Shown here in pieces: positions 8,418-15,771 of a stretch of 64,000 nt of DNA. The translations under genes and the position numbers were made by a program. The notes beneath the pieces were generated by a model. That model made no database searches and was not told the DNA's origin. It saw only the letters and a program-made list of their open reading frames with translations. This DNA is from Saccharibacillus soli (GTDB lineage Bacteria; Bacillota; Bacilli; Paenibacillales; Paenibacillaceae). How positions within the stretch are numbered: the stretch's first letter is position 1; each line of letters begins with the position of its first letter. The stretch is taken from NCBI GenBank assembly GCA_002189105.1, contig NIOB01000001.1, positions 496,001-560,000 of the forward strand. The letters are read 5' to 3'.

Positions 8418-10130
8418 TCAGCTGCCAAACTGCGCTTCATGCAGACGGCTGTAGATCCCGCCTGATTGGAGGAGTTCCTGATGCTGGCCTTCTTCCGCAA
8501 TCCCATCCTTGCTTACGACAATGATGCGGTCGGCATTGCGAATCGTTGCCAGACGGTGAGCGATGACCAGCGTCGTGCGTCCTACCGACAATTCAGCCAG
8601 CGATTTCTGGATCGCCAGTTCCGTCTCGGTATCCAGCGCTGACGTCGCTTCATCGAGGATCAGGATCGGTGGATTCTTGAGGAACATGCGTGCAATGGCC
8701 ATCCGCTGCTTCTGTCCGCCGGACAGCTTGACGCCGCGTTCTCCAATGATCGTATCCATGCCTTCCGGCATCGCGCGGATGACATCCGCCATGTGGGCAC
8801 GTTCCGCTGCATCCCAGATCTCGTCAAGCGTAGCATCCAGTTTGCCATAGGCGATATTTTCGCGGATCGTCCCCGAGAACAAGAAGACATCCTGCTGCAC
8901 GATCCCGATCTGTTTACGTAGGGACTCCAGCTTCATCTCCCGAATGTCCAGGCCATCCACGGTGATCGAACCGCCTTCGACCTCATAGAAACGCGGCAGC
9001 AGGCTGCAAATGGTCGTTTTCCCTGCACCGGAAGGCCCGACAAAAGCGACCGTCTCGCCCGGATGCACCTGGAAGCTGATTCCGTCGAGGATCGGTCTGT
9101 CTTTTTCGTAACCAAATGTCACGTCGTTAAAATGGATCTCGCCGCGCAGCGTATCGACCGACTTGGCATTTGGAGCATCCTGAATATCCGGTTCGGTATC
9201 GATGATTTCCAGATAACGACGGAATCCAGCGATGCCCTTGGGGTAGCTCTCAATAACGGCGTTGATCTTCTCAATCGGACGGAAGAAGACGTTCGCCAGC
9301 AGTTGGAACGCGACAAACTCGCCAATCTGAATCTCGCCTCGAATGAAGAACCAGGCGCCGAAGATGAGGACGAGCACGCTGATGAGCCTCATCATCATAT
9401 AGTTGACCGACATGCTGCCAGCCATCGTCTTGTACGCGAGCAGCTTGGTCTTGCGGAATTCCTGGTTCTCCACGTTAAACAGCTCACGTTCATGGTGTTC
9501 ATTGGCGAATGATTGGACAACGCGAATCCCGCCGATATTATCTTCGATCCGCGAGTTGAAGTTGCCCACGTTGCCGAACAGGCGGCTGTACGTACGCGTC
9601 ATGCGGCGGCCGAAGAAGATAATCATCCAGGCCATGACCGGAATAATGATGAAGGTGATGATCGCCAGTTCCGGACTGATACTGTACATGAGCAGGAACG
9701 AACCGATCAGCGTCATAACGGCGATAAAGACGTCTTCCGGCCCGTGGTGAGCCAACTCCCCGATGTCGTTCAGGTCGTTTGTAATACGTCCGATCAAGTG
9801 ACCTGTCTTGTGGTTGTCATAAAATCGGAACGACAGCTTCTGAAGCTTGGCGAACAGATTTTTACGCATATCCGTCTCGATATTGATCCCCAGCATATGT
9901 CCCCAATACGTAACGATATACTGCATCCCCGTGTTCAGGGCATAGATCACCAGCAGGCCTAAAGAGGCCGCCAGAATCAGTCCCCAATTGCCGCCAGGAA
10001 GCAGGTCATCGATGAAGGTATTAACCGCAAGTGGAAAAGCCAGTTCAAGCAGACCGGCCAATACGGCGCAGCAGAAGTCAAGAATGAACAGCCCTTTATA
10101 GGGCCGATAAAAAGCAAAGAAACGTTTCAA
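8418..10130 (-). CDS. ABC exporter, fused membrane and ATPase domains
   Basis: A 570-residue half-transporter of the multidrug/lipid exporter type (six predicted membrane segments in residues 1-310, ATPase in 335-570). The nucleotide-binding domain is intact: Walker A GPSGAGKTT, Q-loop QQDVFLFSG, signature LSGGQKQRMAIARM, Walker B ILILDEATSALD and switch His in VIAHRLATIR. It probably works as a homodimer, as no partner half-transporter is adjacent. The start is a TTG; the ribosome site (GAGGG) is unusually far at about 15 bp, so the exact start is uncertain. A Fur-like palindrome about 90 bp upstream suggests iron control and hence possibly siderophore or metal-related export; that is inference. 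Confidence 0.9.
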   Translation of the reverse strand: MKRFFAFYRPYKGLFILDFCCAVLAGLLELAFPLAVNTFIDDLLPGGNWGLILAASLGLLVIYALNTGMQYIVTYWGHMLGINIETDMRKNLFAKLQKLSFRFYDNHKTGHLIGRITNDLNDIGELAHHGPEDVFIAVMTLIGSFLLMYSISPELAIITFIIIPVMAWMIIFFGRRMTRTYSRLFGNVGNFNSRIEDNIGGIRVVQSFANEHHERELFNVENQEFRKTKLLAYKTMAGSMSVNYMMMRLISVLVLIFGAWFFIRGEIQIGEFVAFQLLANVFFRPIEKINAVIESYPKGIAGFRRYLEIIDTEPDIQDAPNAKSVDTLRGEIHFNDVTFGYEKDRPILDGISFQVHPGETVAFVGPSGAGKTTICSLLPRFYEVEGGSITVDGLDIREMKLESLRKQIGIVQQDVFLFSGTIRENIAYGKLDATLDEIWDAAERAHMADVIRAMPEGMDTIIGERGVKLSGGQKQRMAIARMFLKNPPILILDEATSALDTETELAIQKSLAELSVGRTTLVIAHRLATIRNADRIIVVSKDGIAEEGQHQELLQSGGIYSRLHEAQFGS

Positions 10131-10219
10131 CGTATGAATGTCAATCCCTCTTTTCTCTCTTAATCGGGTCTCAATATCCCAAGAACCAGCCGCTGGAATA
10201 ATTCGTTCAGTCGGGCTTA

Positions 10220-10236
10220 TTGAGAATCATTCTCTA
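10220..10236. promoter_or_regulatory. Fur-like box upstream of the ABC exporter
   Basis: TTGAGAATCATTCTCTA is a near-perfect palindrome of 7-1-7 form (TGAGAAT-C-ATTCTCt), close to the Bacillus Fur core TGATAATNATTATCA. It lies about 90 bp upstream of the reverse-strand exporter start, a sensible repressor position. Fur identity is by motif only. Confidence 0.6.
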
Positions 10237-10341
10237 TGATAGCCTGTTAACAAGGAAATGGGCAAGAACAAAATCAAACCCAAAACATCCAGAAGCCGGC
10301 AGCCTCCAGCGTTTTGGGCACAGCAAAAGGGAAAAACGGGA

Positions 10342-11523
10342 CTACTGGAAATCGCTTAACAATCGCTCATAGCACGCTCGAAGCTCGGCTTCCGAACCGA
10401 ACGAAGCCTGCGCCAAACGTTCGTTGCCGCCGCCTCGTCCACCATATTCGGGCAGGACTTCACGAAGCTTCGCGCCGCAGGACAGATCGGCTTGACCGCC
10501 ATGGGCCAGCAGCAGCTTGGACTCGGTTAGAGAGCCAAGAAGTACGGGCAGGGTCGTCTGTGCGGTTAACACGGCTGCGAGACTCTGAAGCTCCTTGAAC
10601 GCACGCTGTTCGAACAGCCGGGCGACTGCTCCGCCCCTGTGTACCGCTTCTTCCAGCAGTTCATGAGCCACATACTTGTCCAACTGCTGCTGAAGCGCCT
10701 GGCGTTCGCTCTGCTTGCGGCGATCGTCTTCCAGCCATTTATCCACGCGTTCAACCAATTCTTCCTTGGGCGTACTGAGCCTGGAGGAGAGATCGGCGAG
10801 AATCCGGGTCTGCACAACAAATTCATTCAGCGCACGGAAGCCGGTCTTGAAGACCAGACGGAGATGCCCTTTTTGCTTCTCGGCTCGCAGCAGCTTGAGC
10901 ATCCCCAGCTCAGCCGTGGAGGCGACATGAGTGCCGCCGCAGGCGTTGTATTCGATCCCCTTAATCTCCACAATCCGTACGTCGCCTTCGACAGAGGGAG
11001 CTTTGACCAGGGGCAGAGCTGCGGCTTCCTGCGGACTCACGGTATAGCTTGTAATCGGCAGGTTGCGAACGATGCGCCGATTCACTTCCTGTTCCACGGC
11101 TTCCAGCTCATCCGCCGTCCATGCCGCGCGGTCAACGTCGATCGTACAGTAATCTTCACCCAGATGGAAGCTGAGAGTGGGCGCATCCAGAAGATCCAGG
11201 CAGGTAGCTGACAGCAGATGCTGCCCGCTGTGCTGCTGCATATGGTCGAAGCGGCGCTCCCAGTCGAGTGTGCACAATACGGAATCGCCGACATTACCAG
11301 GCCGCGTATCGATTTTTTGCAGGACATCGCCTTTTTCCATCACCGTGTCCAGCACCAGCGCTTCGCCAATGCGTCCTGTGTCCCCAGGCTGTCCGCCACC
11401 TTCGGGATAAAAGGCAGTCTCGTCCAGGCGGACATACAGCCCGTCTTCACGTTCTTCCAGGTCTGCGATGGATGCCGTCCATTCGCGGAGATAAGCAGAT
11501 TCATAATAGCGTTTGAGCGTCAT
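10342..11523 (-). CDS. AlaX-type alanyl-tRNA editing protein with DHHA1 domain
   Basis: A 393-residue stand-alone relative of the alanyl-tRNA synthetase editing region (AlaX long form). The editing core holds the zinc motif HMQQHSGQHLL (HxxxH, about residues 94-102) and CGGTH about 90 residues later; these remove Ser or Gly wrongly attached to tRNA-Ala. TAFYPEGGGQPGDTG near residue 37-51 is the N-terminal editing-domain signature. The C-terminal 120 residues match the DHHA1 module (LLGSLTESKLLLAHGGQADL, YGGRGGGNERLAQA). There is no aminoacylation domain. AAAGGAG lies 8 bp before ATG 11523. It stands alone, divergent from the next gene. Confidence 0.9.
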   Translation of the reverse strand: MTLKRYYESAYLREWTASIADLEEREDGLYVRLDETAFYPEGGGQPGDTGRIGEALVLDTVMEKGDVLQKIDTRPGNVGDSVLCTLDWERRFDHMQQHSGQHLLSATCLDLLDAPTLSFHLGEDYCTIDVDRAAWTADELEAVEQEVNRRIVRNLPITSYTVSPQEAAALPLVKAPSVEGDVRIVEIKGIEYNACGGTHVASTAELGMLKLLRAEKQKGHLRLVFKTGFRALNEFVVQTRILADLSSRLSTPKEELVERVDKWLEDDRRKQSERQALQQQLDKYVAHELLEEAVHRGGAVARLFEQRAFKELQSLAAVLTAQTTLPVLLGSLTESKLLLAHGGQADLSCGAKLREVLPEYGGRGGGNERLAQASFGSEAELRACYERLLSDFQ

Positions 11524-11792
11524 GGGTGAGTCTCCTTTATCATTCCGGTTACAGGCGAGAAGGATGCGGAACGGCTCATTTTTCTCCCTATACCGGAAGG
11601 TTCTGTTTGCATCGTATCCCATATCGGCTGCCCAGGCAAACGCGTTCTGCATCCTTTTCACAAAAGGACATAAATCCCTCGGAAAGGGAGTTCATGGTAT
11701 ACTGATCGGTAAATGGGTGACTTCAACCTGCATCAGCAATACTAAATAGGGTGAACCCTCCCATGAGAGTTCCAAGTGAAGGAGTGAAGAGA

Positions 11793-12707
11793 ATGAAAAT
11801 CTTATTTCCGGCTTCCCCGCTGAATGATCGTCAACCGGATGAGAGTTATGCGGAAGAATATGAAGCGGCCAGACAAAGCGGATTTGCGGTGGGGCTGATT
11901 CATCTGGAAGAACTGCTGCTGAATCAGGATGCAGATCGCGCCGTTCGACGGCTGCCTGTAGAAGAGAATCCGGTCGAATGTCTCTACCGGGGTTGGATGT
12001 TGAAGCCGTATGAATATGAACAGCTGGATAATGCGCTAAGGAAACGTCACCTGCACCTGATGAATTCACCTGAGTCTTATCGGCATGTTCATTATTTGCC
12101 CGAATCGTACCGTCATATCTCCGCCTATACGCCTGCATCCGTATGGCTTCCGATTCGGGAGATCACGTCTTCCTTTGAAGAAGTGTACGAAGCCATCCGG
12201 CCATTCGGCGAGCAGCCCATCATCGTCAAGGATTACGTCAAGTCCCGCAAACACGAATGGCTGGACGCCTGCTACATCCCCAACGCGGCAGATCGGGAGC
12301 AGGTGAAGCGCGTGGTGCAGAACTTTCTGGATCGGCAGGGTGAGGAATTAAACGAAGGTCTGGTATTTCGGCAGTTCGTGGAGTTGGAGTTTCTGGAGCA
12401 CCACGAGCGCAGCGGGATGCCGCTATCTCGTGAAATTCGCGTGTTTGTATGGGAAGGGCGCCCAATGTATGTGTCCACCTATTGGTCAGCCGGACGAGAC
12501 GAGGAATTTGACGAGGTATTGGGGCAGTTTGCCCAAGTCATGGCTTCGATCCAGAGCCGCTTCTTCACCATGGATTTTGCCAAAGCCAAAAATGGCCCCT
12601 GGATCGTATTGGAGCTGGGAGACGGGCAGACGGCGGGGCTTCCTGATGATGCGGACGCAGTGGAGTTTTATGGGAATTTGTATCGGGCAGTGGGGGGAGA
12701 AGGATAG
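11793..12707 (+). CDS. ATP-grasp domain protein (R2K/DUF4343-like)
   Basis: A 304-residue soluble protein. The central and C-terminal parts read as an ATP-grasp ligase: IIVKDYVKSRKHEWLDACYI (nucleotide-binding Lys), EGLVFRQFVELEFLE, SREIRVFVWEGRPMYVSTYW and WIVLELGDGQTAGL, whose spacing matches the R2K-clade/DUF4343 ATP-grasp proteins often found alone or in phage-linked loci. The start ATG 11793 has GGAG 8 bp upstream; in-frame ATG 11763 lacks one. Substrate is unknown. It is divergent from AlaX across about 270 bp containing a TATACT -10-like box near 11697. Confidence 0.7.
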   Translation: MKILFPASPLNDRQPDESYAEEYEAARQSGFAVGLIHLEELLLNQDADRAVRRLPVEENPVECLYRGWMLKPYEYEQLDNALRKRHLHLMNSPESYRHVHYLPESYRHISAYTPASVWLPIREITSSFEEVYEAIRPFGEQPIIVKDYVKSRKHEWLDACYIPNAADREQVKRVVQNFLDRQGEELNEGLVFRQFVELEFLEHHERSGMPLSREIRVFVWEGRPMYVSTYWSAGRDEEFDEVLGQFAQVMASIQSRFFTMDFAKAKNGPWIVLELGDGQTAGLPDDADAVEFYGNLYRAVGGEG

Positions 12708-12718
12708 GAGGTGGGGGT

Positions 12719-13149
12719 TTGAAAAAATTCCGATTTATGTATCTTGCCTCGTTGCTATGCTGTCAGTTTCAGCTTGTTCGGTTACAAATAACTTGGAAAG
12801 CCCACCTTCGTTAAATATAAAGATCGAAGGAGATTCTGAAAAGAGTGCTCCAGCGAAGCTTGCCACGTACAATTGGAATGGAAAAATGACCTATGGAGGG
12901 CCTTGGGAAGCTGCTCAAGATGAAACTACAATAACTGCAAAACCTAATTCTGTTGTGAATCTAGTATTTGAAAAAGAAGCTCAAGAATTAAATGTACGCC
13001 AACACATCAGTTCCTCTGAGTTTGTTGAAATAGAATCGGACGCTAATGCTTTTACCGTACCGGCACAACCCGGAGAATACGTATATGGGATTAAGGGCGA
13101 TTGGACAGAAGGTACCGCCATTTATGGGATTAAGATAAAGGTCGAATAA
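12719..13149 (+). pseudogene. Small lipoprotein gene with an apparent frameshift in its signal peptide
   Basis: GGAGG at 12707-12711 precedes a TTG at 12719 that begins a normal signal peptide (LKKFRFMYLASLL), but this frame then runs into nonsense. The neighbouring frame continues the hydrophobic core and lipobox as AMLSVSACS and stays open to 13149. Joining the two near base 12752 by a -1 shift would give a typical lipoprotein of about 143 residues, whose mature part has a KLATYNWNGKMTYGG segment and Thr-rich beta-like strands. Either the gene is broken by an indel, the assembly has an error, or translation starts at ATG 12757 with a very short leader. No family was recognised. A strong terminator follows directly. 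Confidence 0.55.
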
Positions 13150-13187
13150 AAAGCTTAGAAGGCATGTGCGCCTTCTAAGCTTTTTTA
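13148..13187 (+). terminator. Strong intrinsic terminator before CRISPR array 1
   Basis: AAAAAGCTTAGAAGGC and GCCTTCTAAGCTTTTTT form a perfect 16-bp stem around ATGTGC. It overlaps the lipoprotein stop codon and would also work on the reverse strand, where it would end transcription leaving array 1. Confidence 0.92.
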
Positions 13188-13261
13188 GATTGTCGGAGAA
13201 GGTAAATTTGTTGCTGCGTGAGGGGACGAGATCAGACCGCTCCACATGGCTCCAGCGTCCG

Positions 13262-14095
13262 GTTTCAATCGACGCTCGGGCGTGAGGAGCGACCAGTGCT
13301 GGCCTATTGGTTTAGCAGACGCCAACAAGTTTCAATCCACGCTCCCGCGTGAGGAGCGACCACAAACGCGCGGATACACTAACCACGGTCGATGTGTTTC
13401 AATCCACGCTCCTGCGTGAGGAGCGACCAAGGAACGGCAGCGCATTAATGACTGGGAACTGTTTCAATCCACGCTCCCGCGTGAGGAGCGACTGGCTTAT
13501 CAATGACTCTTCGGTTCCGCCGAAAAAGTTTCAATCCACGCTCCCGCGTGAGGAGCGACCTGAGCCTGGAACGCCCGCAGAGATTTTCCTTAAACGTTTC
13601 AATCCACGCTCCCGCGTGAGGAGCGACGCCGCCGCACCACGAGGAGTTAATACACCAGGCACGTTTCAATCCACGCTCCCGCGTGAGGAGCGACAAGTTG
13701 AGCTGACACGAGAGCAATTCGGACTACTGGTTTCAATCCACGCTCCCGCGTGAGGAGCGACCCGGTGGCAGAGGTTCCGGGGACGTTAGGCGATGCGTTT
13801 CAATCCACGCTCCCGCGTGAGAAGCGACTAAATCTGCTGAAATCGGATTTGATATTACCAAAGTTTCAATCCACGCTCCCGCGTGAGGAGCGACATCATC
13901 GAAACATTCTTGCTCAAGTAGTGAACTTTGTTTCAATCCACGCTCCCGCGTGAGGAGCGACCTCATGGATTCAGCGGCCTTTTTCGTGATCCCAGGTTTC
14001 AATCCACGCTCCCGCGTGAGGAGCGACACGGAAGCCCTACTTACACCAAGCAGCTCGCGTATCGTTTCAATCCACGCTCCCGCGTGAGGAGCGAC
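13262..14095 (-). CRISPR. CRISPR array 1 (type I-C repeats, 13 repeats, 12 spacers)
   Basis: Thirteen 32-bp repeats spaced 65-68 bp apart, starting at 13262, 13329, 13396, 13461, 13528, 13596, 13663, 13730, 13797, 13863, 13930, 13996 and 14064. On the plus strand the consensus begins GTTTCAATCCACGC and ends GAGGAGCGAC. Read on the minus strand it becomes GTCGC...GTGGATTGAAAC, the type I-C orientation whose last 11 nt form the crRNA handle. The first repeat is degenerate (TCGACGCTCGGGC), and an even more decayed copy ends near 13228, so the low end is the old end and the leader is at the high end. The third repeat has CTCCTGCG and the ninth GAGAAGCG. Spacers are 33-36 bp. No cas gene adjoins; the array presumably uses the I-C proteins at 29-37 kb. 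Confidence 0.97.
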
Positions 14096-14267
14096 TGCAC
14101 CCGCTTTCGAGCCGCGCCGCACAAGGGTTGGAGCGGTCAAAAGTGCGAACCTCAGCATTAGCCTATCGAAAATAGGACAAAAACACAACCGAAATCGTTC
14201 AAACCCGCGCCACGCAAGGGGTGCGAACCTCCCAGGGATTTCATGGGAGCTTGGGGTTCGCACTTTT
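14096..14267 (-). promoter_or_regulatory. Leader of CRISPR array 1
   Basis: About 170 bp that is clearly homologous to the sequences flanking arrays 2 and 3 at the same side. Shared elements are AAAAGTGCGAACCTC about 45 bp from the last repeat, the ATCGAAAATAGGACAAAAAC core, and a distal copy GGGGTGCGAACCTCCC that pairs with GGTTCGCAC to form a hairpin followed by a T run. Conservation next to the newest repeat in three arrays identifies it as the leader used for minus-strand transcription and spacer insertion. This copy is the most diverged of the three. Confidence 0.85.
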
Positions 14268-14300
14268 ATGCAGTTCAATTGCAGCTGAATTCGCAGCCTA

Positions 14301-14345
14301 AAAAGCCGATCCATGAACCGAAGTTGCAGGTTCGCGGATCGGCTT
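14301..14345 (-). terminator. Intrinsic terminator of the GT39/GT2 operon (reverse strand)
   Basis: On the reverse strand AAGCCGATCC pairs with GGATCGGCTT with an inner GAACC/GGTTC stem, and the second arm runs into TTTTT. It lies about 180 bp beyond the reverse GT2 stop codon. The 14346-14522 stretch holds nothing else I could identify. Confidence 0.7.
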
Positions 14346-14522
14346 GGGAAAGCCAGTTCACGTCTTGACCGAAGCGATCTAGCTTCAGCCTTTTTCTTCC
14401 GCAACGTATGGAGTAGCAGGTTTTCGCCCGTTGGGAAGTCTTGATGTAGGTCGGTTCCTGCTGAACTACAGGAAACGAGCCCTTCGTCCTGTCACCAGTA
14501 TCATCCCTTTGCGAATGGAGCC

Positions 14523-15737
14523 TTATCTCAGGCCACGATCCCTGCCCAGAGAATGATGCACAACCGGATTTGGATTCACCGTTCCGCCAGTCGGATAATG
14601 CTGAGGTTCCCGATTGCGTAGAGTTTCGCTTCCTTCGGACGCAGTCGTTGAATCCGGCTTCGCTGGAGGCGAAGTCTGTATGGAATCCGACGCATGAACG
14701 AGAGGAAGGTCGCGTCTGTCATTTTCCCAATCCGGTTGAATCTGCGGGTTGCCCGGTTGATGATAGACTTGTTCTCTGCGAGCAGCATCGTTCTGACGGG
14801 CTGGAATCTGCTGTATGTTGAGCGTCTCGCGGACGATATAGAGCGGACGGCCTTTGACTTCGTCATAGATACGGCCGATATATTCGCCAATGACGCCAAG
14901 CATGATTAAAGTGAAGCCGTCGAAGATGAGCATGAGGCAGATCGTCGAAGCCCAGCCGCGGATGGTGCTATCCGTAAACAGCGCCATGCCCAGCACATAC
15001 AGCATGTAGAGGAAGCCCACCGCTGACATTACTCCGCCTGCGTATCCAGCCATTTTCAGTGGCTTGTGGGAGAAGGAAGTGAGGCCGTCCAGGCAGAGCT
15101 TAATCATCTTTTTCAACGGATATTTAGTCTCGCCGGCCAGCCGCTCATCCCGCTCATATTCGATGGAAGTCTGACGGAACCCCGTCCAGCTGACCAGTCC
15201 GCGTACAAAGGGATTACGTTCGCCGAGTCGGTTCATCTCATCACAGACTTTGCGGTCAATCAGACGGAAGTCGCCGGTATCCACGGGGATCGGCACATCG
15301 GTAGATGCACGCAGAATCCGGTAAAAGAGAGCGGCCGACCACTTCTTGAACAGCGTCTCGCCATTGCGTTTGATGCGCTGGGCATAGACGACATCGTAGC
15401 CTTCGCGCCATTTGTCCAGCATATCCAGGATCAGATGCGGAGGGTCTTGAAGATCCGCGTCGATGATGATAACCGCATCGCCGGAAGCATAATCCATACC
15501 CGCCGTGACCGCAATCTGATGGCCGAAGTTGCGGGAGAAATCAATCAATTTGACCGATGCGTCCTGAAGGGACAGCTCACGGATGATGGCGGGCGAACGA
15601 TCCGTTCCGCCATCGTTGACGAAAATCAGCTCATAAGCATCACCCGTACGCCGCATCACGTCGGTCAGTCGGCGGTAGGTTTCGGCAATAACCTCTTCTT
15701 CGTTGTACATTGGGATGATTACGGAAATCTTGGTCAT
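14523..15737 (-). CDS. Polyprenyl-phosphate glycosyltransferase (GT2, DPM1/GtrB-like)
   Basis: A 404-residue enzyme. The N-terminal GT2 domain has KISVIIPMYNEEEVI, FVNDGGTDRS, IDFSRNFGHQIAVTAGMDYA and the DAD metal site in VIIIDADLQDPP, diagnostic of dolichol/undecaprenyl-phosphate sugar transferases. Two predicted membrane helices follow (AGGVMSAVGFLYMLYVLGMAL and ICLMLIFDGFTLIMLGVIGEY). The usual family length is about 320; the last 90 residues here are a polar Pro/Gln-rich tail with no known domain. It would make the lipid-linked sugar used by the GT39 enzyme encoded just upstream (34 bp). AGGAGG lies 8 bp before the ATG. Confidence 0.88.
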   Translation of the reverse strand: MTKISVIIPMYNEEEVIAETYRRLTDVMRRTGDAYELIFVNDGGTDRSPAIIRELSLQDASVKLIDFSRNFGHQIAVTAGMDYASGDAVIIIDADLQDPPHLILDMLDKWREGYDVVYAQRIKRNGETLFKKWSAALFYRILRASTDVPIPVDTGDFRLIDRKVCDEMNRLGERNPFVRGLVSWTGFRQTSIEYERDERLAGETKYPLKKMIKLCLDGLTSFSHKPLKMAGYAGGVMSAVGFLYMLYVLGMALFTDSTIRGWASTICLMLIFDGFTLIMLGVIGEYIGRIYDEVKGRPLYIVRETLNIQQIPARQNDAARREQVYHQPGNPQIQPDWENDRRDLPLVHASDSIQTSPPAKPDSTTASEGSETLRNREPQHYPTGGTVNPNPVVHHSLGRDRGLR

Positions 15738-15771
15738 CAGGTTCGCCTCCTTAGAGATTGGACGGGTCGGC

